Positions 23,858 through 32,451 of a DNA stretch of 64,000 nucleotides are shown here, piece after piece. The notes beneath the pieces are model-generated. The model was not told the DNA's origin, searched no databases, and was given only the letters and a program-made list of their open reading frames with translations. The DNA lies in the NCBI RefSeq assembly GCF_001191005.1, contig NZ_CP012201.1, positions 930,001-994,000 on the forward strand. Direction: 5' to 3'. This DNA comes from Massilia sp. NR 4-1. GTDB taxonomy: Bacteria; Pseudomonadota; Gammaproteobacteria; Burkholderiales; Burkholderiaceae_D. The translations under genes were made by a program, and so were the position numbers. Within the stretch, counting starts at the first letter, position 1. Every line of letters starts with the position of its first letter.

Positions 23858-25255
23858 TTATAGGTCGCGTTGCACAAATGTCCCATTGACAAAAAAACGC
23901 ACGAGATTCGAAGCTTCTGCGGGTTTATAGCCTACTATTACCGATTTCCGGGCACGAGCAACGGCCATTGCTAGGAGCCTTCGTTTTACCTGAAATTCAT
24001 CGTCATCATCTTCGTCTTCACTGGGTGTATTTTGAGCGGATAACCCGATGATAATGACATGATCGAATTCGAGCCCCTTTGACGAATGCATAGTGGAAAG
24101 CGCGATATTCTCAGGTCCCTGTGGCCAATCTCTTTCTTGCGTAATCTCAGTAAAAGGTAATCCTTTGGTGCGAAGGGCTGCTCGCAGCGTTTTAAACCAT
24201 CCTCCACCCATAGGTTTTAGGAATGCGACTGTTTCAGTCCGTAAATCGACATTATTGGAGATCCAATCGAGCGCAAAAGAAACCTGTTGGTGGTAGTAGC
24301 CTCGACACACTATTGGGAGCGCTCCATGCCGGGTTGCGCCTGTTAGGTCGGGGGTCGTCCCGTCCTCGTCCACCCGTAATCCATCTAAGATCCCAGCTGC
24401 AAAGGCAGCAATCTCTACTGTATTGCGATGATTGGTCCGCAGACGATGAAAGCGCGCGTTGGTCATGTTCAGTCCGGATTCGGCCCATGTAAACCCTCGC
24501 GGATATAAGCGCTGGGCGGTGTCCATGACGAGGGTTACGCAATGTTGTTCGGCGAGATGATGATTCACTGCACGCAACTGATTGGCGGAGAAATCTTGCG
24601 CCTCGTCAATGATGACAATGTCGTACATCAACGGGTCAATCTGAAGCATTTGTTGCGCAAGCAAGTTCCAGTCACCATATCCCCGCGCTGCAATCCAACT
24701 GTGGTAATTGCGGATTAGATCCAGCATTCGCTGGCGCATTGGGGCAGCCACTTGCGGGGTTGGCCCGCGTCCAGTGCGTTCAACCGTGAGATAGTCGTCC
24801 AAGTTTCCAGTAGGAAAACGCCCGCACACATAGTCTATTTCATGTAGCAAAAAATCGGGCTGGAGATTGATGCCAGTTCCGTGCGTGCGGAAGAAGTCGG
24901 CGCGAGGATCGTCGTCTAGAATTGTGGGATTTCCAGTATGGCGACTTGCCCAAGCGCCAAAAGTTTGAACCGACCAGGAAATGTCCGTCAGACCGGCCAA
25001 CTGAGTGGAGGCTAACTGCTCCACATAGCCTGCTAAGGTTCTGTTGAAGGTCAGGACAAGAATTTTAACTGGCTCCGCAGTACCCAGGCGAGCCCGTCGC
25101 GCTGCAAATGTGTGCCCCAAGGACTCAAGTCGAAGAAGTGCTGTTGTGGTTTTTCCGCTGCCTGCCGCACCCCGGATAATTTCGATACCCATCCGCGTGC
25201 CGCTGATGATCGGCAGTTGCTCTGGGGTTGCACGTTGTCCACTCAATGTAAGCAT
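23858..25255 (-). CDS. Compact SF1 (UvrD/Rep-like) helicase
   Basis: A 465-residue ATP-dependent helicase or translocase. Motif I is GAAGSGKTT (29-37), motif Ia LVLTFNRTLAGYV, motif II IIDEAQDFS (215-223), motif III region VMDTAQRLYPRGF, motif IV RLRTNHRN, motif V TMHSSKGLEFDHVIIIG and motif VI LAMAVARARK. It is much shorter than UvrD, with reduced accessory subdomains. An acidic insert (SEDEDDDDEF) precedes motif VI. It is the first gene of the five-gene operon and may sense or remodel DNA for the transferase downstream. Confidence 0.9.
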   Translation of the reverse strand: MLTLSGQRATPEQLPIISGTRMGIEIIRGAAGSGKTTTALLRLESLGHTFAARRARLGTAEPVKILVLTFNRTLAGYVEQLASTQLAGLTDISWSVQTFGAWASRHTGNPTILDDDPRADFFRTHGTGINLQPDFLLHEIDYVCGRFPTGNLDDYLTVERTGRGPTPQVAAPMRQRMLDLIRNYHSWIAARGYGDWNLLAQQMLQIDPLMYDIVIIDEAQDFSANQLRAVNHHLAEQHCVTLVMDTAQRLYPRGFTWAESGLNMTNARFHRLRTNHRNTVEIAAFAAGILDGLRVDEDGTTPDLTGATRHGALPIVCRGYYHQQVSFALDWISNNVDLRTETVAFLKPMGGGWFKTLRAALRTKGLPFTEITQERDWPQGPENIALSTMHSSKGLEFDHVIIIGLSAQNTPSEDEDDDDEFQVKRRLLAMAVARARKSVIVGYKPAEASNLVRFFVNGTFVQRDL

Positions 25256-25511
25256 CTGATCCTCTTATCGACCTAAAAGTCCAGCAAAGTTTATTTGCTA
25301 GTGGGAAAGTTGATTAATATTACACCAACTAACCCTCCGCGTCTTTAAACCGATTGTGTTGCGGGCGAGACCGCAAGCTTTGGCAAGGTGACAATTGGCA
25401 TGGTTATGCGGGATGAGGTTGCTGACAATAGTGGACGGGATCAGTAGACTGGCATTTGCCCATTTAGAAGGACATTTCCGAAAGATGTGATGTCACCTAC
25501 GGAGGTTTTGT
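25256..25511. other. Upstream region of the helicase operon
   Basis: A 256-bp stretch with no supportable gene. It should contain the promoter of the minus-strand five-gene operon near 25256-25340, an AT-rich part. The right portion probably belongs to the end of the truncated IS at 25512. Confidence 0.4.
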
Positions 25512-25560
25512 ATGAAGCGGGAGCGCAGGAATTTCACAGAAGAGTTTAAACGAAGCGGTC
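25512..25560 (+). pseudogene. IS3-type orfA start, truncated by another IS
   Basis: An ATG behind a good ribosome-binding site (ACGGAGG) starts the frame MKRERRNFTEEFKRSG, the usual beginning of an IS3-family OrfA. The similarity ends where the next IS begins, so this older element was cut by the later insertion or by a deletion. Confidence 0.65.
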
Positions 25561-26437
25561 AGGTTGTGACCTGCTTTGAAAATTTGTAACCACCGCCAAA
25601 GTTAGTCTTCGACTTCAAGCCGCCAGTTTTTGGCACCGTAGATCGCCGACTGATGCTGGGGTACGGGTTGCCGAGTGCTGAGAGGGGCCGCTCATTGTTA
25701 TAGAAGTGCCGCCATTTTTCAATCACGAGCTTGGCCTCTTGACGGCTAAGGAACCATTCCCGGTTTAGACATCCGTCACGCAGCTTGCCGTTAAAGCTCT
25801 CGACGAAACCATTCTGCCAAGGACTGCCTGGGGCAATATAGGCTAGGCCAGCATTCCGATCACGAAGCCATTTCATGACCGCCGTCGCTGCGAATTCGGG
25901 GCCATTGTCGGAGCGAATGTAAGCTGGCTTCCCATAGATTCTCATTAGCCGCGACAGCGTCAGAATGATGTCCTGGCTGCGCAAAGACTTTCCGACTTCA
26001 AGCGCCAGGCATTCTCGGGTGTCTTCATCGAGAACGCACAGTAGCTTCAGCACGCGACCATCAGCTAGCTGGTCGTGAACAAAGTCATAGGTTCATACGC
26101 CGTTCGGCGCAGTAGCGGCAGGAATGCGAATGTCGCTGCCGCAGCGCCGCTTCCTCGGCCTGCGCTTCGGTAGATTCAGTCCCAGCCGGCTCCAAAGCCT
26201 CCATACCCGGCTTTCGGACGTATCCGTCATCACGGCGATCCGGCGATAGCCGAAACGTGGATATCGACCGGATGCATCGATCAAGGCGGCACCTAGTGTC
26301 TGATCTTTCGCGGGCTGCCTCAAATCGTACTGTGCGACGCGCCTACTTACCCCGGCATATCGGCACGCAGCGCGCTCAGAAAGTCCTTTCGCCTTCAGGA
26401 TATCGAGGGCTTGGCGCTTCGCTACCGGGGTCACCAT
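25559..26437 (-). pseudogene. IS3 orfB transposase, nonsense mutation
   Basis: The frame starting at 26437 (MVTPVAKRQALDILKAKGLS) encodes the DDE integrase subunit but has a TGA at 26093-26095. The frame continues as TYDFVHDQLADGRVLKLLCV, so the stop almost certainly replaces the Trp of the conserved WTYDFVHD motif. Beyond it the RNase H-like core is intact (RSDNGPEF, APGSPWQNGFVESFNGKLRD). The gene overlaps orfA at an A-rich AAAAAAATGG stretch, the usual place for programmed frameshifting. The transposase should be inactive. Confidence 0.85.
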
Positions 26438-26771
26438 TTTTTTCCAGCGATCTCCTTCAATCCATCAATCGCCAGCAACTGTTCTGCCAGAAGCTTCTTC
26501 AGCTTGGCGTTCTCGGCCTCCAAATCCTTGAGTCGGCGCGCTTCCGGAACGGTGAAGCCGTTGTACTTAGTCCGCCACCGGAAAAAGGTCTGCTCGGCGA
26601 TGTTGTGTTTCTTACAGAGATCCCGAATTACGACGCCGTCGGTATAGGCCTGCCGCAAAATTCCAATGATCTGTTCTTCGGTAAATCGTTTCTCCATCTA
26701 GCCTCCATGTGCAAAAATAACATGAAGATTAACCAAGCGGCTGGCTACACATTTTCCAGCAGGTCACAACC
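25562..26771 (-). mobile_element. IS3-family insertion sequence (1210 bp), inactivated
   Basis: The ends are inverted repeats beginning GGTTGTGACCTGCT at 25562 and its complement ending at 26771; outside the shared 14 bases they still agree in most positions. Inside are orfA and orfB of an IS3-type transposase on the minus strand. The length is normal. The flanking triplets (TCA and GCC) differ, so no target duplication is visible, which suggests recombination or deletion after insertion. Confidence 0.85.
26431..26697 (-). CDS. IS3 orfA (transposase helix-turn-helix subunit)
   Basis: An 88-residue protein: MEKRFTEEQIIGILRQAYTD with the helix-turn-helix (VIRDLCKKHNIAEQTFFRWR) and a C-terminal leucine-zipper-like helix (LKDLEAENAKLKKLLAEQLL). 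Intact in itself and used for end recognition together with OrfB, but the OrfB partner is broken. Confidence 0.9.
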   Translation of the reverse strand: MEKRFTEEQIIGILRQAYTDGVVIRDLCKKHNIAEQTFFRWRTKYNGFTVPEARRLKDLEAENAKLKKLLAEQLLAIDGLKEIAGKKW

Positions 26772-27047
26772 GCCAGCACACCAGCGGGAGCTGCCGGGAA
26801 CGGGGCTTTGGGTGGCGCCGTGGGGCTTTTTGGTCCATATGATTCCAAGCCGCGTACCGGCGTCGCGGGAGGCGGTCCGGCGGGCAGTAAAACATCGATC
26901 TTCAGTAAGATTAATCACGCTGCGGCGAGGAGCGGGGCATATTCGATTGCCACGCGAAATGCGATTACGAGTGTGGCCCGTAGAGTGCCTTATGCTTCTG
27001 CGGCATTTGCCGGGTACGAACTCTATGACGCATTTACATGCGATTGA
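26772..27047 (+). pseudogene. C-terminal tail of a toxin-like protein, truncated by the IS
   Basis: Immediately after the IS end the frame is open for about 91 codons (AGAAGNGALGGAVGLFG, then SKTSIFSKINHAAARSGAYS and a hydrophobic end RRVPYASAAFAGYELYDAF). There is no start codon with a ribosome-binding site. Gly/Ala-rich linkers followed by a short toxin tip are typical of secreted polymorphic toxins, and the next gene belongs to an immunity-like family. The front of the gene was probably lost with the IS event. Confidence 0.5.
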
Positions 27048-27056
27048 AAGCGGATC

Positions 27057-27419
27057 ATGAGCGGATTGACGCCAGTGCTAACTAACTTCCTGAAGCTGTG
27101 TGGTCTTCGCCAGTCGCGGATTGATAATTGCGACTTAAATACGAGGCTTTACCACGATTTGGGGATTTATGGAGAGGTCGCGGAAGGCTGTATGGAGGTA
27201 TTGGTAGATGATTATCAAGTTGATATGACGAATTTTGACTTCAAAACGTACTTCCCGCTTGAATTTCCTGGAAAGACGGGCGTATCACGATTCCTTCTAT
27301 GGCAGATCCCTTTCGCTAGGCGCATAGTGGAATGCAAGGCAGACTACAGCCCACTTACACTGGGAATGATCGAGGCAATCATTCATTCCAAGCAATGGCC
27401 TGAGTCGCCCCGGGTTTGA
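27057..27419 (+). CDS. DUF1493 family protein (immunity-like)
   Basis: A 120-residue protein of the DUF1493 family, recognised by DLGIYGEVAEGCMEVLVDD and VDMTNFDFKTYFPLEF, an acyl-carrier-like helical start followed by the typical FDF..YF motif. DUF1493 proteins often sit behind toxin genes and are thought to be immunity proteins. It starts nine bases after the toxin-like tail, which supports that role and makes it an orphan immunity gene now. Confidence 0.75.
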   Translation: MSGLTPVLTNFLKLCGLRQSRIDNCDLNTRLYHDLGIYGEVAEGCMEVLVDDYQVDMTNFDFKTYFPLEFPGKTGVSRFLLWQIPFARRIVECKADYSPLTLGMIEAIIHSKQWPESPRV

Positions 27420-27453
27420 AGGAGGCTCCAACATTTGAGAAAATGGAGCCACC

Positions 27454-27549
27454 ATGAAGAAATCAGCCCGATATTCCCCGAAGTGATGGGGCGCGCCGTG
27501 CGCATTGTCCAAGAAGCCGGCAGCGAGTACGAATCGCAGTGGGCAGCCA
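27454..27549 (+). pseudogene. IS3-type orfA remnant with frameshift
   Basis: From the ATG at 27454 the frame reads KKSARYSPK and stops; moving one frame restores EVMGRAVRIVQEAGSEYESQ then WAAI, the continuous N-terminus of an IS407-type OrfA. The remnant stops at the end of the beta-lactamase gene, so its transposition or decay brought the accessory block right up to that gene. Confidence 0.7.
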
Positions 27550-28446
27550 TTACACCAGCGCACCCATCACGATACGGGTGGCCGCCGCGATGATGTCCTG
27601 GTTGGTCGGCGCATCCTTCTGCTCACGCGTGTAGTACACGGCAATGACTATCGGCGCGCCGCTTGGCGGATAGGCGATGCCGATGTCGTTGACTGTGCCG
27701 TGGGCGCCGGCGCCGGTCTTGTCGGCGACGCTCCAGCCGGCCGGCACGCCAGCGCGGATGCGTTGGTCGCCCGTGGTATTGCCGCGCATCCAAGTGTCCA
27801 GCTGTCGGCGCTGTGGCGCCGGCAGGGCGTCGCCCAAGAGCAGCGCCTGCAAGCTGCGCGCCATCGAGGCAGGGTTGGCCGTGTCGCGCGTGTCGCCCGG
27901 AATGGCGGTGTTCAACTCCGTTTCCCAGCGTTCCAGCTGGAAGACTGGATTGCCGATGCTGCGCATATAGGCGGTGAGGGCCTGGGGGCCGCCCATCATA
28001 CGCATGAGGAAGTTTGCTGCGCTATTGTCGCTGTACTGCAAGGTGGCGGCGCACAAGGCGGCCACCGTCATGCCGTCGTCCACATGTTTTTCCGTGACCG
28101 GCGAATAGGTGACAAGCTCATCGGCGCGATAGCGCACGCTTTTTCCCAGGAGTTCCTCGTCGTTGGCGCTGCGTGCCAGAACCGCGGCCGCCAACATGGC
28201 CTTGAAGGTACTGCACAAGGGAAAGCGCTCTTCGGAGCGGTGCCCGATGCGCTTGGCGCTGTCCGTGCGCCAGGCGGCAACGCCAAGGCGGCCACCGGCG
28301 GCTTTCTCCAGCGCGGCCAGTTGGGCTTCGGCGGTGGCGCTGGAGGGTGTGACCGGAGCGGCAAACAGCAGCGAAGATGGGCACAGCAGGGCGGCGCCGG
28401 CGGCCAGCAGGTAATGGCGGCGGGTGTGATGCGGTGATGTCGTCAT
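27550..28446 (-). CDS. bla: Class A beta-lactamase with Tat-type signal
   Basis: A 298-residue serine beta-lactamase that hydrolyses beta-lactams in the periplasm. All active-site motifs are present: Ser79 and Lys82 in CSTFK, SDN at 139-141, Glu175 in RWETELN (the Glu166 equivalent) and KTG at 243-245. The N-terminus HHTRRHYLLAAGAALL has a twin-arginine look, so export of a folded protein is likely. No LysR-type ampR-like regulator is adjacent. The spectrum cannot be told from sequence. Confidence 0.95.
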   Translation of the reverse strand: MTTSPHHTRRHYLLAAGAALLCPSSLLFAAPVTPSSATAEAQLAALEKAAGGRLGVAAWRTDSAKRIGHRSEERFPLCSTFKAMLAAAVLARSANDEELLGKSVRYRADELVTYSPVTEKHVDDGMTVAALCAATLQYSDNSAANFLMRMMGGPQALTAYMRSIGNPVFQLERWETELNTAIPGDTRDTANPASMARSLQALLLGDALPAPQRRQLDTWMRGNTTGDQRIRAGVPAGWSVADKTGAGAHGTVNDIGIAYPPSGAPIVIAVYYTREQKDAPTNQDIIAAATRIVMGALV

Positions 28447-28555
28447 GTTCTTGTTTCTCGTCGAAGGTCAAAAATCAAGTAGTATGGCTGCCGGCCATTA
28501 TAGTGGCCGGTCTGGGTAGCTTTACCCTGTTCATGGTGCTTGGAGCGTACGCTAT

Positions 28556-30334
28556 ATGAATGTGAATTTTGCCGTTACGGCGGCATGTGTGCTTGGTCTT
28601 TTGTATTTTGGACGGGAGGTGTTGCAGCCCGTGGTGGCGGCCCTGGTACTCAGCCTGGCGCTCGCCCCCTTGATCCGTGCGGTGGGGCGGTTTGGATTGT
28701 CGCGCATGAGTGCGACTTTCGGCGCATTGGGCTTGGTTGTCGTCGTTTTTGCCGCTGCTTTTTCCGTGCTTGGTGCGAATCTGCTTGCCTTGACGTCCGA
28801 ACTGCCGCGCTACAGCGCTGAAATCCGCGCCAAGTCCAAATCATTGCAGGCAATGACCCAGCATCCTCTGGCCCGCCTGGCCCCGCAACTGCTGGAAGGG
28901 ACGCCCGCGACGCCGAATCAGGAAACCAGTGCGCGGCCCTTGCCGGTCGAAATTCATGAACGTGCCAGCACCAGCGATGCTATCGCCAAAGCGATCGGTG
29001 TGGTGTCCGGTCCCTTGGGCGAGATTTTCCTGGTACTCGTGCTGCTGATTTTCATCTTGCTGGATCGGGAGAACCTGCGTGACCGCGTTCTGCGTCTGGT
29101 TGGACAACGCGAAGTGAGCCGCACCATCAAAGGGCTGGAAGATGCGGCCGAAGGGGTCTCCCGGTTCTTCTTTGCCCAGCTGGTGCTGAATGTGACGTTC
29201 GGCGTGGTTATCGGCATCGCCCTGTGGCTGATCGGTATTCCGCACGCAGCGTTGTGGGGCGCCATTTGCGCTGCCTTGCGCTTCGTTCCCTATATCGGCG
29301 CCCTGATCGCAGGCGCCGCGATTGCCTTGTTTGCGGCGGCGGTGGAGCCGGGGTGGGTGCTCGCCGCCTATGCGCTTGTTCTGTTCCTGGTCCTGGAACT
29401 CCTTGTCGCGCACGTGGTTGAGCCGCGGGTGTACGGTCACAGTGTCGGCATGTCTGCGCTGGCGGTCATCGTATCCGCGCTGTTCTGGGGCGCCATCTGG
29501 GGGCCGCTCGGATTGCTGTTGTCGACACCGCTGACGCTGTGTATCGTGGTCGCAGGCCGCTATATCAAAGGACTGGAACCGATCAGCATCCTGCTAGCGG
29601 AGGCGCCGGACACCAACGAAGCGCAGCGTTTCCACCACCGTGTGCTCAGCGGCGATGCCGACGCCATTCTGGAAGACGCGCGAGCCTTCTTGCGCAAGTC
29701 GACTCTGGCGCGCTATTGCGACAAGGTACTGCTGCCCGGCATGTTGCTTGCCAGCTCGGATCTGCTCGGCAGCCAGGAGCAGCGCTTGCGGGCGACCGTC
29801 GCGATGGTGGCGGATACCTTGGCTGCCGGCCATTCGCCGGGCCGTTCGCGTCGGCGCAGGATCTCCATGCTGAACGAAAGCATCGGCGCGCATCTACGAC
29901 ACCGGCGGGAGGAAAGGCTGGGGCGCTGGCAAGGTTCGCTGGACGTTCCGGCGCGCTCCGTCATTCTGTCGACGGCCATGCCAGGTGTTCGTGAAGAGTT
30001 CATGAGCGAGCTGCTGGTGCTGGTGTTCCGCGAAGCGCACCTGGATGCGCGCAGTTTTGTCCTCAAACAAGATGAGAGTAATGCCGACAGCGCTCCCGAT
30101 GCCGGCCAACTGATATCCACCGTTTTCATTGCCTATCCGGTCGAAAGTGAACTGCCTGCGTGGGCCGCCGCCGTGACCGAGCTGCGCGCCGCGCTGCCGG
30201 ACGTTCCGCTGGCGACCATCCGCCCGCATGACAGCCTGGCTGAGGAACTGTCGCAAGTGGCGAAACATGTCGACCTTGTGCTGCAGTCCTGCGAGGAGGC
30301 CCTGGCCTTCGTCGCGCCCGGACGCAGTGGCTGA
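28556..30334 (+). CDS. AI-2E family (PerM-type) permease with long C-terminal domain
   Basis: A 592-residue protein. Residues 1-345 have about seven membrane segments with the family pattern (RFVPYIGALIAGAAIALFAA, then WGPLGLLLSTPLTLCIVVAG). The family includes TqsA and PerM, which export autoinducer-2 or other small molecules; substrate here is unknown. After about residue 345 comes an unusual soluble region of nearly 250 residues containing an RHRREERLGRW basic stretch, absent from the usual 350-residue proteins. The start is the ATG at 28556. Confidence 0.88.
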   Translation: MNVNFAVTAACVLGLLYFGREVLQPVVAALVLSLALAPLIRAVGRFGLSRMSATFGALGLVVVVFAAAFSVLGANLLALTSELPRYSAEIRAKSKSLQAMTQHPLARLAPQLLEGTPATPNQETSARPLPVEIHERASTSDAIAKAIGVVSGPLGEIFLVLVLLIFILLDRENLRDRVLRLVGQREVSRTIKGLEDAAEGVSRFFFAQLVLNVTFGVVIGIALWLIGIPHAALWGAICAALRFVPYIGALIAGAAIALFAAAVEPGWVLAAYALVLFLVLELLVAHVVEPRVYGHSVGMSALAVIVSALFWGAIWGPLGLLLSTPLTLCIVVAGRYIKGLEPISILLAEAPDTNEAQRFHHRVLSGDADAILEDARAFLRKSTLARYCDKVLLPGMLLASSDLLGSQEQRLRATVAMVADTLAAGHSPGRSRRRRISMLNESIGAHLRHRREERLGRWQGSLDVPARSVILSTAMPGVREEFMSELLVLVFREAHLDARSFVLKQDESNADSAPDAGQLISTVFIAYPVESELPAWAAAVTELRAALPDVPLATIRPHDSLAEELSQVAKHVDLVLQSCEEALAFVAPGRSG

Positions 30335-30376
30335 CATACCGTAGTTGTCCGGGCTGCAAAAAACAGCCTTACTCAT

Positions 30377-30433
30377 TCATGGTGCAACCCCGATGTCCAG
30401 TACCCAAGTCACGCCGAACCGGTCCAGATTGCT
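30377..30433 (-). pseudogene. C-terminal remnant of a PhnB/VOC protein
   Basis: The minus strand reads SNLDRFGVTWVLDIGVAP and stops, the usual end of a PhnB-type VOC protein, but the preceding sequence does not extend the domain. It may be debris of a relative of the VOC gene at 32452. Confidence 0.4.
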
Positions 30434-30478
30434 ATGCTAACCACAACACGCGTAAATTTGCGAACTCAGTAAACTCCA

Positions 30479-30829
30479 TCAAAGCAGTTCAATCCCGAAG
30501 CCGCGTGCGAACGCCGCCCAAGCAGCGAAGCATACTACCGTTAATGCAATGCATATCACCAAGGCCAGCCAAAATCCCGTTCGTGGCAGCAGCATGGGGA
30601 ACGCGAGAAACATGGGGAGGGTCGGCACGACGTACCAAAAGGTGTAGAGGGCGTGGTTGCTCAGTTTTGACTCAGGCTGTTTTTCGAGGTAGAGCCAGAC
30701 AAGTGTCAGCACCGTCACCAGCGGTAACGATGCGACAAGGGCGCCAAACCGGTCACTCCGTTTGGCGAGCTCGGATACCACGACGACGACAAAAGCAGTC
30801 GTGAGGTATTTTGTGATGAGCCAGATCAT
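30479..30829 (-). CDS. DUF3147 small membrane protein
   Basis: A 116-residue protein with four membrane segments (WLITKYLTTAFVVVVVSELA, ALVASLPLVTVLTLVWLYL, FWYVVPTLPMFLAFPMLLP and the C-terminal LALVICIALTVVCFAAWA). This fits the DUF3147 family of inner-membrane proteins of unknown role. I place the start at 30829, directly before the first membrane segment. Confidence 0.8.
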   Translation of the reverse strand: MIWLITKYLTTAFVVVVVSELAKRSDRFGALVASLPLVTVLTLVWLYLEKQPESKLSNHALYTFWYVVPTLPMFLAFPMLLPRTGFWLALVICIALTVVCFAAWAAFARGFGIELL

Positions 30830-30906
30830 GGGCTTGTCCAATTGAGTGGCATCAGCAGGTCTCACGCAGGGCATCTGCGGGGGATTATCTCTACAAACGC
30901 GCGGCC

Positions 30907-32322
30907 TCAGAACTGCTGGTTGCGTGTTACGAGGTCGCGCGGCGAGTCGAGCAGGAAGATGTTGTCGTTCAGCGTGTCCTCGCCTTTGTAGTGCTCATAG
31001 GAGGTAAGCGAGGGGAGCAGGTCGCGCACGAGTGCCTGCTGGCTCGGGGTGGTCTTATCCGAAATTAACTTACCCAGCATGAAGGTCTGCACTTGCTCCG
31101 ACTGGTTTGCCACCTGTTCCAAAGTCGCCTTGTTTAGCTTGCCTTCCCTGTAATTCAGCGAGACATTGCTGCTGGCACTATCGTTGATATGGTGGTAGTC
31201 GTAGTTTTGGGTTTGCGGAGTTCCATCGAACGTCGGCGCGCCGGATTTGCCGATCTCGGTATGGAATTGGGCCACCAAGTGCGATTGTTGGCTCTGTCTA
31301 ACGGAGCGCTCGTCGGGCGTGCGGTTATCCACAACAGTCTGCTGCGCAATATCGTAGGAGAAGTTGTCCTCCTCCCGCGCTTTGAGCGGATTGCTGGATT
31401 TTGGCGTCTGGGTGACGGCCGCACTGAAATCGGACAGGCCGGTCAGCGTGGTACGGTCGTGGGAGTTCAGCTGCCACCGGTGCAGCGTGCTGAGGTCGCT
31501 GCGCCGTTCTTCGCTGATGGCGGTTCGATTCATATCGGAGAAGGCGTCCTTAAACATGGACATCAACTTCTTATCGCCACGTCCGCGCGAGGCCGCCTGA
31601 TCGAATTGGGCCAGATAATTCTTGATGGCTTTTTCCTGCTGCTGCTTGTTGCCTACGTGCTCCAAGGTGCCGGTGTTCACGTTCACTTCAGCCTGCCCGT
31701 CAGGTCCGCCAATGCTTACTTTCCGCTTTGTGTCGTCAATGTGGAAATCCAAAGTCTGCGATGTGGCATCCGGACCCTCCACTTGGGCGTGGAAGTCGAT
31801 GGACTGCACAAACTTGCTATCGAGCTGGGTCAGGCCGCCTAGCCGGACTTGAGGGTTCGACCCCGCCATGCCGTCGATGGCGCCCTGGAATCCCTCCGCC
31901 AGCTGGGACAGGGCCTTGCGCTCATCCCCACTCAGTTCGGCGCTTGAGCTGATCTGGTAGATCATTTCATCGCCAACATTGGCCAGCGTAAGGTCAACCT
32001 TGGTGCCGCTGCGAGTTGTGATACTCAAGGTGAACTTGTTATCGACTGACTCGGGCAATTTGGCATGGTCCAGCGGAATGACCGAACCGGAGCTGAGTTG
32101 CTTGAGCATGTCGGCGCCAAGGTCTTGGTAGCGCATGCTGGTCGGGATGGGGGCGGAGGCCGCAGCGATCGCTTCCGGACTCAGCGTGACGATCGTTGAT
32201 GGCGACGTCGCCGCAGCCGCCGCGTCTAGCTTGGCTACGATTGGATTGCTGTTGCGGCCGGGTGTGGGCGCGACATAACGGGTGGCAGGCTGCCAGTTGG
32301 AGAGCGTGGTTATGGAACTCAT
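30907..32322 (-). CDS. Hypothetical protein, 471 residues
   Basis: A soluble protein without signal peptide, beginning MSSITTLSNWQPATRYVAPT and with a low-complexity Ala/Ser/Thr/Pro-rich first 65 residues. A middle region has regular beta-strand periodicity (KFTLSITTRSGTKVDLTLAN, TLDFHIDDTKRKVSIGGP), and the C-terminal half is helical and polar. No catalytic motif is seen. The unstructured polar start would fit a secreted effector or a surface-system protein, but that is speculation. A GTG six bases upstream (32328) is an alternative start. Confidence 0.65.
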   Translation of the reverse strand: MSSITTLSNWQPATRYVAPTPGRNSNPIVAKLDAAAAATSPSTIVTLSPEAIAAASAPIPTSMRYQDLGADMLKQLSSGSVIPLDHAKLPESVDNKFTLSITTRSGTKVDLTLANVGDEMIYQISSSAELSGDERKALSQLAEGFQGAIDGMAGSNPQVRLGGLTQLDSKFVQSIDFHAQVEGPDATSQTLDFHIDDTKRKVSIGGPDGQAEVNVNTGTLEHVGNKQQQEKAIKNYLAQFDQAASRGRGDKKLMSMFKDAFSDMNRTAISEERRSDLSTLHRWQLNSHDRTTLTGLSDFSAAVTQTPKSSNPLKAREEDNFSYDIAQQTVVDNRTPDERSVRQSQQSHLVAQFHTEIGKSGAPTFDGTPQTQNYDYHHINDSASSNVSLNYREGKLNKATLEQVANQSEQVQTFMLGKLISDKTTPSQQALVRDLLPSLTSYEHYKGEDTLNDNIFLLDSPRDLVTRNQQF

Positions 32323-32451
32323 TCCCACTTAACGGCAGCTTGTTGGGGAAACTTTAATTGTGATCCTTTGCCATTTCTTTTGCGGAGTGCATGATGACGG
32401 AAAAGCATGCTACCTTAGCATTGCCTTTGAGGCGTTTTGAAGGAGATATGC

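Noticed and set aside
27481..27545. A third guaA-type att site near the right end of the second accessory block
   Set aside because: The words CGAATCGCAGTGGGCAGCC only loosely resemble the attachment repeat and are explained by the IS orfA remnant.
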